The translations under genes and the position numbers were made by a program. DNA of 23,717 nucleotides, taken from positions 1 to 23,717 of the forward strand of contig JBNGIS010038761.1 of the NCBI GenBank assembly GCA_049999725.1, given 5' to 3'. This document shows, piece by piece, positions 19,291-23,717 of the stretch (its first letter is position 1; each line of letters starts with the position of its first letter). The notes under the pieces were generated by a model. It had not been told where the DNA came from. It made no database searches and was given only the letters and a program-made list of their open reading frames with translations. The stretch is from Haplomitrium mnioides (taxonomy: Eukaryota; Marchantiophyta; Haplomitriopsida; Calobryales).

Positions 19291-20880
19291 TCTCCTATGC
19301 AAGTGGTGTTATCGAGGGATGATCTCCATGGACATTGATGGAGATAACAAGGGGGAAGTAACGAGGTGGAGAACCATAAATGCTTTATTGCAAAATAATA
19401 GGAAGAAACAACGAGAACAGAGGATTGTCAGAATAAGAAGTGGACGAAGCCTGACAGGCAACCCAGACGACAATAGCACAGGAGCTCTAGCAAGGAATGT
19501 GAACAACAAGAATCCTTGAAGCGAATCAGCCACACCACCCGGTGGAAAACCTGCACAAGTGCAAGGTAGAACAAGGTGAGGACAAAGCAGGCAAAAGAGG
19601 AAAAAAGGAAGAAAGAAATTCATGGAGTCGATGATGGAGGCAGGTCAGGGTAAAACATTGCCCTATGATAAACCTTGCCTGATGTGAACAATGGCATGAA
19701 AAACGGGAAAATTCCCAACCCAAAGGTGACTCCAAGACAAATAGACCATTAGGACCACTGAGCAAGGACCCTGCCAAACAAGGTGATCAAGAGAGCATCA
19801 TCTGGGCTGCCAAAAAAGTAGAGAATAAAGGCCAAAGGCAGAAATCAAACCCACCAAGCACCCCCATTGAGCAATAAGAGCACAAAAGCTACATCAGGAG
19901 AAGGATCACATGATTTACTAGGCTCACTTCTGCAGCTAGGATCGTCGGGAAGGCGTCGTCATCTGGAGGGAGGGAACTAGGGGAGGATAGTGGACCAAAG
20001 GGATGGAAGGCCAGGGCGTAAATAGAAGAGGCAGCGGCCAAATAAATCCCTACATACATAAGATGAATCCATAGGTACATTGAAGTACCTCCAACGAAAC
20101 CTGCAAACTTCAAGACCAGAACTGAGAACTAATAAGAGCCAAGAAGCTAAGCAACAACGAGAACGAAGGAGGTTAGTTACCTCTGGAATAAATCACGAAG
20201 CTGGAAAAGAAAGCGAGAGGAAGGGGGCAGACTCCTTGAATCAGCTTGGCTCGCCATGCCACCAATAGGCACCACACACAAGCAAAAAGGCATGGCATGG
20301 CACCACAATGGCAGAGCGCTACAGGCAAACCCGCACTCGCAGAATTTCAAGGAGGGAAGGTCAAACAACCTCAATACATTGACCAGCCAAACCACAACGG
20401 GTGTTCAAACAACAGAATGCACGTACCACAAAAGGAGAAGCGGCAAGTTGAGGGCGAGGGGGCACCATGAGATCTTAGCCTGATCAGAAAACCCGAAAAG
20501 CGCGCCCTCAAAGAATCACAAGAAGCCAAGGTAGCTATGTTGAGCAAAGGAAGGGTCGCTCCATCTTTAAGAATCCCATCTGTGGTGACATGGTCCTGGG
20601 CTTCAGAAGGGAAAAGTGAGAAAACACTCTATTGCACCAGTGTGATGAGCTACAGAAGGGTGCATGCTTCATATTATTGGTGATTTTAGGGATATAAGAG
20701 AAGCCGACTATTAGGAGGTGTGACCTTCAGCAGTTGGTGTTGTGTGAAAGGAAAATGAGGAAATTGGAAGATGTCAGTCTCATGGGCCTGAGAAAGAAGA
20801 GCAATTGCTATGAGCTTCTTGATACTTGAAGATCTTTTGAGAGTGAAATAGGGTGCCAGGTTGGATCATGATGAGGTTAC
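19291..20880 (+). other. Unclassified, with a short basic ORF and scattered open stretches
   Basis: An ATG at 19319-19321, directly after the pyrimidine tract, opens about 66 codons (to 19519) rich in Asp, Asn, Arg and Lys. After the TGA the frame goes on with further open stretches but more stops, and ORFs at 20080-20483 are in other frames. I found no zinc knuckle, RT or transposase motif. It may be a decayed ORF1/gag-like region or non-coding. Confidence 0.25.
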
Positions 20881-20884
20881 TTTA

Positions 20885-21048
20885 GAGGTCTTCTTTGGAA
20901 ATAAGAATATAATAATAATGTAATGATGGGATAGGAGTTGATCTTAATTATGTAGAAAGAATAATAGAGTATAGTTATAGGAGTGAGGAAAAGAAATAAA
21001 AATATAAAAAGCATAAAAATTAAAATAAAAAAAAGTAATAAAAATAAC
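20885..21048 (+). other. A+T-rich tract ending in an A-rich run
   Basis: ATAATAATAATG-type repeats give way to A-rich sequence at about 20985-21048 (AAAATTAAAATAAAAAAAAG). G+C rises sharply after it. It could be the 3' tail of a retroposon on the plus strand; no element body was identified. The minus-strand Leu/Ile/Phe-rich ORF at 21065-20877 follows only from composition. Confidence 0.35.
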
Positions 21049-21050
21049 CT

Positions 21051-22520
21051 ACTGTTTGGGGCCAAGCTAAGCCCTACTCTAAAGACTACTCTATTTTTAG
21101 GCCTATTTGATCATTCGGAGGTTAGTGTGCCCTGGGGAAGGGTGAGCCCTGAACTAGATCCGTCCAAGGGGAGGAGAGTGGATATGCAGGTGGCCTTACA
21201 CCCTTAGAGGGCTGCTTCTCGTAAGGAAGAAAGAGTGAGATTATTATATACTACTTCAGCAACAGTAAGAAAAGCTTATGGGACTAATTCCCTAGCCTGC
21301 AAAGATCAGCGCTGAGCTCCTCTGTGGTTTTTGGTTATGGATTTTGAAGAATTGTGTATGGAGGAATTTTGAATTCAGCCATTACGGAAAAGCATTGGGC
21401 ATTTGTGGAAGTTCAATTCAGATGAATTGAAAAGTTCAAATTAGTGCGTACCATTCGTGAGTGAAGGATTTGAACATTGAGTGTTGTTGTGGGAGGCATT
21501 GCTGGAATTTCATCCAATAAGGTGGAAGATGAGCAAAGCGCTTCAGATAGGATGGCTACGATGCAAGTTGTACTCATTCGAGTGTTGCTAACTGATTATA
21601 CAGTGATCCCATTTGTGTTGCTCTGAGAAATTGGCCCTGTAACGAATGATGAACAGTGAGAAATCAACCTATGATGCAGAAATCTATTTGTGAGAAAGGC
21701 AAAGGCGTTGCGCGCAATACGAAGCCCCATTCCTCTATGAATGTTGAAGGCGAAAGAGGCGTGGGAAATCAGAGTGTTGGGCACGTAACAAGGTTGTCCC
21801 AAATGAACAGCTAACGAAGAAGATTCTTCAAATTCAATGAAGGATTGTTGAAGAAATCTCGAATGATGGAAATCGAAGTGCAGTCTGGTTTGAAATCAAA
21901 GAATGCTAATGTTGCCCATCCTTACTACGAAATCAAACCGAATGAAGGATGGTGGGAATCGAACAAGCTCCTGCAAATTCAACAAAGGTTATGATCGCGT
22001 TGTGCGCTCGAAGAGGATGCTACAAAGCGAAGCTGCGAAGACCTCTCCTCCTTGCTGCATTGAAGAATCGATTGAAGAAGGGGAATGTTGTAAGAAGGGA
22101 AGGAGACTCCCTAAAGCAGTGATTGCGCTCGAATGGAGGAAAGATCGTGCTGGGGATCAAATGACGGAAAAGAAGGTTACCTGATCTAAAACGATCGGCC
22201 TGCGATGAAGTGCTCTGCGTTGAAAACCCCTGTGGAATACGAATTGTGATAAGGAAGAATCAAGTTGTGACGATCAGCCTGTACGATGACGAAATCTGTG
22301 TTAAGGATCGACATGCTGCGGGGAGAAACGCTGGATGGTCAGAAATGCGGAAGCAAAGCCCTTGCAATGGAGAAGAAGGTCACGACTGTGAAAGAAGAAC
22401 TGGAAATATGAATGTAAGGGGAAGATCCATGCGAAAAGGAATTCAAGATGTGGTGCGATGTTCGAATTGTGAGAGGGTCTGATGTCCATGGTGTTCGATC
22501 CGAAGAATGGAGCGGAAACC
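21051..22520. other. Unclassified sequence without recognised genes
   Basis: ORFs up to about 93 codons (21903-22184, 22210-22482, plus strand) show no known motif. Small inverted repeats are present, for example TTCAATTC/GAATTGAA at 21412-21431 and CCATCCTT/AAGGATGG at 21916-21952. No tRNA or rRNA signature was seen. Confidence 0.4.
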
Positions 22521-22555
22521 AGCCTTCCTAAGTGGGGAGCCTACTTAAGGTGGTT

Positions 22556-22723
22556 CCGATCAGTCTTTTGATGTGGAGAGGACCAGTTACCAAGGTTCCA
22601 TTTGAACGTCCGTAGTGGAGGGGACCCGTTAAAGGGGATCCGTTTGAACTTACGAAGTGGGGAGGCTCTATTAAAGGGGATCCGTTTGAACTTACGAAGT
22701 GGGGAGGCTTTGTTAAGAGGGAT
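22556..22723 (+). repeat. 42-bp tandem repeat, four copies
   Basis: Units start at 22556, 22598, 22640 and 22682. The last two are nearly identical (CCGTTTGAACTTACGAAGTG core, ending in an AAAGGGGAT-like string). The first is diverged but has the same length. A further partial unit precedes from about 22521 (CTAAGTGGGGAGCCT). Confidence 0.88.
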
Positions 22724-22795
22724 CCGAAGCGGGATAATGATTAATCAGCCGAAAGGGTGACATGTTGAAGATTCAAACAAGAGGAAGGTGATTTT

Positions 22796-23160
22796 GAAAG
22801 TTCAAATCGGACGTCTTCAGAAAGTTCGAAAGGGACCTGTGGATGATCTGAGAAAGTTCGACGGGTGTTTTTGAAAGTTCGAAATGGATCTACGGAGTGT
22901 GTTGTTCTTACATCAAACTTTTCCACAAGTTCTTTAAAAGAGCCTTTGGCGTGCAAAGTTCTTACAGCAAGCTTTTTGACAAGTTAACTAAGAAGAGGGC
23001 TTATTCATTGTTCTTATGTCAAATGATTGAAAGAGTTAGTTCTAAAGGAAGGATGAGTAATTCCTATATTGAGCAAGCGGTGGAGTTAGTGAAAATAGAG
23101 TGTGGGAAGAAGTTCTTACAATAAGTTAGTGAAAGAAGAGAAGCTTGGGAATGTTCTTAT
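22796..23160 (+). repeat. Zone of short spaced repeats (GAAAGTTC and GTTCTTA)
   Basis: GAAAGTTC occurs at 22796, 22820, 22852 and 22873. Then GTTCTTA occurs at 22904, 22958, 23010, 23112 and 23153, the first gaps being 54, 52 and 102 bp, which suggests a decayed unit of about 52 bp. The ORF 22897-23124 reads through this repeat and is not called a gene. Confidence 0.55.
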
Positions 23161-23717
23161 TATGAGTATGGAGACAGTTGGGGAAAACTCAACTTTTCCA
23201 ACTAAATTCTAGGAAAGCTACCAAGGCTGCTATGCTTATCTAGTCTAGGAAATTAAGTGTAGGATTTAGTTAGTATGATAGTTTTGAATAATTACCTAGA
23301 GATTAGTGTTTATTATGATAGTAGATGGTAGTAGACAAAGGGTCTAATTACTATAATTAGCTGAAAGTTAGATTAGTAGTATAGTAGTTCAGATAGGATT
23401 AGTTAGAATATGTTCTTATAGGAAAATATGAGTAGTAAGATGGGGAGGTACAAGGAGGTTTGCCTCATATCACTCTGGTGTCTCTTTGGTTTTGCTTGTG
23501 CTTTGAAGAAGAAATGGAGAATAGCTTAGCAAAGAGTTCCCCTTTCCAAAGTTTCATGGTTGTGTTATTTTGGAATTGAATGTCTCAATTTTGATTGTTG
23601 AAGCAAGGATGTATGATAAGTTGTAATGATAGAAGCACTGCACATTTTGCAATTGTGATTTGAGAAAAGGATTGCTCTAGAGAAGGGCATGCCAGAGGAG
23701 TACCTAGATGCATTCTG
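23161..23717. other. A+T-rich unclassified sequence to the window end
   Basis: It holds TAGTAGA/TTAGTTAG-like simple motifs (23270-23420), then a stretch with GGGGAGGTACAAGGAGG and CATATCACTCTGG. It looks like retrotransposon LTR or intergenic DNA. No gene was seen. Confidence 0.35.

Noticed and set aside
20877-21065. Minus-strand membrane-like ORF
   Set aside because: The Leu/Ile/Phe/Tyr bias follows from an A+T-rich tract; there is no other coding sign.
22897-23124. 75-codon ORF with a plausible start
   Set aside because: It spans the GTTCTTA repeat zone and has no recognised motif.
21000-23717. tRNA-like GGTTC/GTTCGAA motifs
   Set aside because: No matching acceptor, D or anticodon stems could be found around them; GTTCGAA is part of a local repeat.

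Overview
The window looks like part of a large, repeat-rich plant nuclear genome. It holds two decayed Ty3/gypsy LTR retrotransposons with typical plant Gag-Pol domains, very long LTRs and many C-to-T type stop codons. I see no intact host gene, rRNA, tRNA or CRISPR. The gag-pol similarity and the absence of a chromodomain after integrase suggest a non-chromovirus (Tat/Athila-like) lineage. I cannot name the species.

Layout. Element A (plus strand) occupies 511-12374. Its 5' LTR (511 to about 3020) has lost its 3' end. Next come a remnant of gag, then protease, reverse transcriptase, RNase H and integrase (about 3030-7994), a polypurine tract (8268-8280), and a complete 3' LTR of about 4.1 kb (8281-12374). 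A starts with TG, ends with CA, and is flanked by the 5-bp direct repeat ATCCA at 506-510 and 12375-12379. Element B (minus strand) is an older relative. Its gag-pol runs from about 18400 down to 14019, its polypurine tract is at 13835-13848, and its 3' LTR starts at 13834. That LTR is interrupted by A: it continues at 12375 and resumes at 510, then runs off the left edge of the window. Joining the two flanks of A, with one copy of ATCCA removed, gives a stretch that aligns without a gap to A's own LTR, so the nesting is well supported.

Right part. From about 18,400 to 23,717 I recognise no protein domain. This part holds a pyrimidine-rich tract, a short ATG-started ORF, an A+T-rich tract, a 42-bp tandem array, and a zone of short spaced repeats. 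It is probably other repeat sequence, perhaps the U3 of a third element, but this is inference.

How the parts relate. Neither element could move itself today. Both have lost catalytic residues in reverse transcriptase and have Lys where integrase needs its catalytic Glu, and A has lost the primer-binding region. Their LTRs also carry unrelated minisatellites: 39 bp in A and 38 bp in B. A's own two LTRs differ by a net expansion of about 770 bp in this repeat zone.
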